Assembly (NCBI GenBank): GCA_944391815.1
Contig: CALXUV010000036.1
Span: 52,642-116,641 of the forward strand
DNA: 64,000 nucleotides
Reading direction: 5' to 3'
Source of the DNA: an uncultured Clostridia bacterium
Lineage (GTDB): Bacteria; Bacillota; Clostridia; Oscillospirales; CAG-272
Part shown: in pieces, positions 63,792 to 64,000 of the stretch
How positions within the stretch are numbered: position 1 is the first letter of the stretch
How the letters are laid out: each line of letters begins with the position of its first letter
Notes under the pieces: generated by a model
Database searches by the model: none
Seen by the model: the letters and a program-made list of their open reading frames with translations, nothing else
What the model was told of the DNA's origin: nothing
Program-made: the position numbers and the translations under genes

Positions 63792-64000
63792 TCACCCCAG
63801 TCTCTCTTTCACTTCCATGCCGCCGACGAATACCACCTTTATTTCTTCTTTGGATTCTACTACCACGCACTCAAGTATTTGCCTTACAAGCCTGTCATCG
63901 TATTCCATTGGATGATTTTGCATACCGTCGAGGATCGTATAAATCTGGCTCAGCCGGGACTTCGCATTCTCGCGTTTTTGTTCAGCATGCGCGTATTGTT
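63792..64000 (-). CDS. Large serine recombinase, C-terminal fragment (runs off the window)
   Basis: The last 68 residues of a protein entering from the right edge. The coiled KRENAKSRLSQIYTIL segment and EYDDRLVRQILECVVVES followed by a short beta-hairpin (IKVVFVGGMEV) match the C-terminus of large serine recombinases from clostridial integrative elements. The stop TGA at 63794-63792 overlaps an ATG of a 26-codon frame (63792-63712) that ends early; that frame may be a relic. The fragment marks the edge of an integrated element. Confidence 0.8.
   Translation of the reverse strand, partial: QYAHAEQKRENAKSRLSQIYTILDGMQNHPMEYDDRLVRQILECVVVESKEEIKVVFVGGMEVKERLG

Overview
The window reads as chromosome of a low-to-mid GC Firmicute of class Clostridia, probably an anaerobic gut-type lineage near Oscillospiraceae/Ruminococcaceae. 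Evidence: pyruvate formate-lyase as the first gene, clostridial gene orders (dgt-dnaG-rpoD, der next to a PDZ/radical-SAM DUF512 gene, yceD-rpmF, rpsF-ssb-rpsR), an ECF-type transporter, a THF riboswitch ahead of a folate ECF S-component, strong GGAGG ribosome binding sites, and many promoters of the form TTGACA-17 bp-TATAAT. A CwlD-type amidase and a collagen-like BclA-type protein suggest, but do not prove, spore formation. Family assignments come from reading the proteins; no database search was run.

Layout. 1-11 kb: pflB, a divergent BspA-type leucine-rich-repeat lipoprotein, a DMT transporter behind a long unexplained leader, a GH123/DUF4091-like protein and argS. 11-17 kb: yebC, a LysR regulator and a complete ECF transporter operon (T, fused A1A2, S). 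17-31 kb: housekeeping genes almost all on the minus strand (rpmB, plsY, der, DUF512, yceD-rpmF, a solute-binding lipoprotein, dgt-dnaG-rpoD, hflX-yigZ, mtnN). 31-42 kb: tRNA-Lys, rpiB-alaS with a small TSCPD gene, tsaE and tsaB, tRNA-Arg, and gltX-glnS-metY, in which a dedicated glutaminyl-tRNA synthetase is unusual for Clostridia. 42-51 kb: HAD phosphatase, AEC carrier, a membrane protein, then a plus-strand set (aconitase-family hydratase, cupin, TIM-barrel isomerase/epimerase, alpha/alpha-toroid-like protein) that looks like a catabolic unit. 51-60 kb: orphan arsR, folT-folC under a THF riboswitch, DUF815 ATPase, radA, cwlD. 59.5-61 kb: rpsF-ssb-rpsR.

The accessory part is the right end. 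A collagen-like protein with a Cys-rich N-terminus (61.1-61.9 kb) is followed by an AT-rich 490-residue protein carrying a PD-(D/E)XK-like motif, immediately downstream of the C-terminus of a large serine recombinase that runs off the window. This is probably the edge of an integrated element and is the best candidate for an undescribed, possibly defence-related, gene. Other unexplained material: three intergenic minisatellites (41, 48 and 35-36 bp units), the transporter leader with a 38-codon uORF overlapping a perfect hairpin, and an orphan ArsR with a clear operator.
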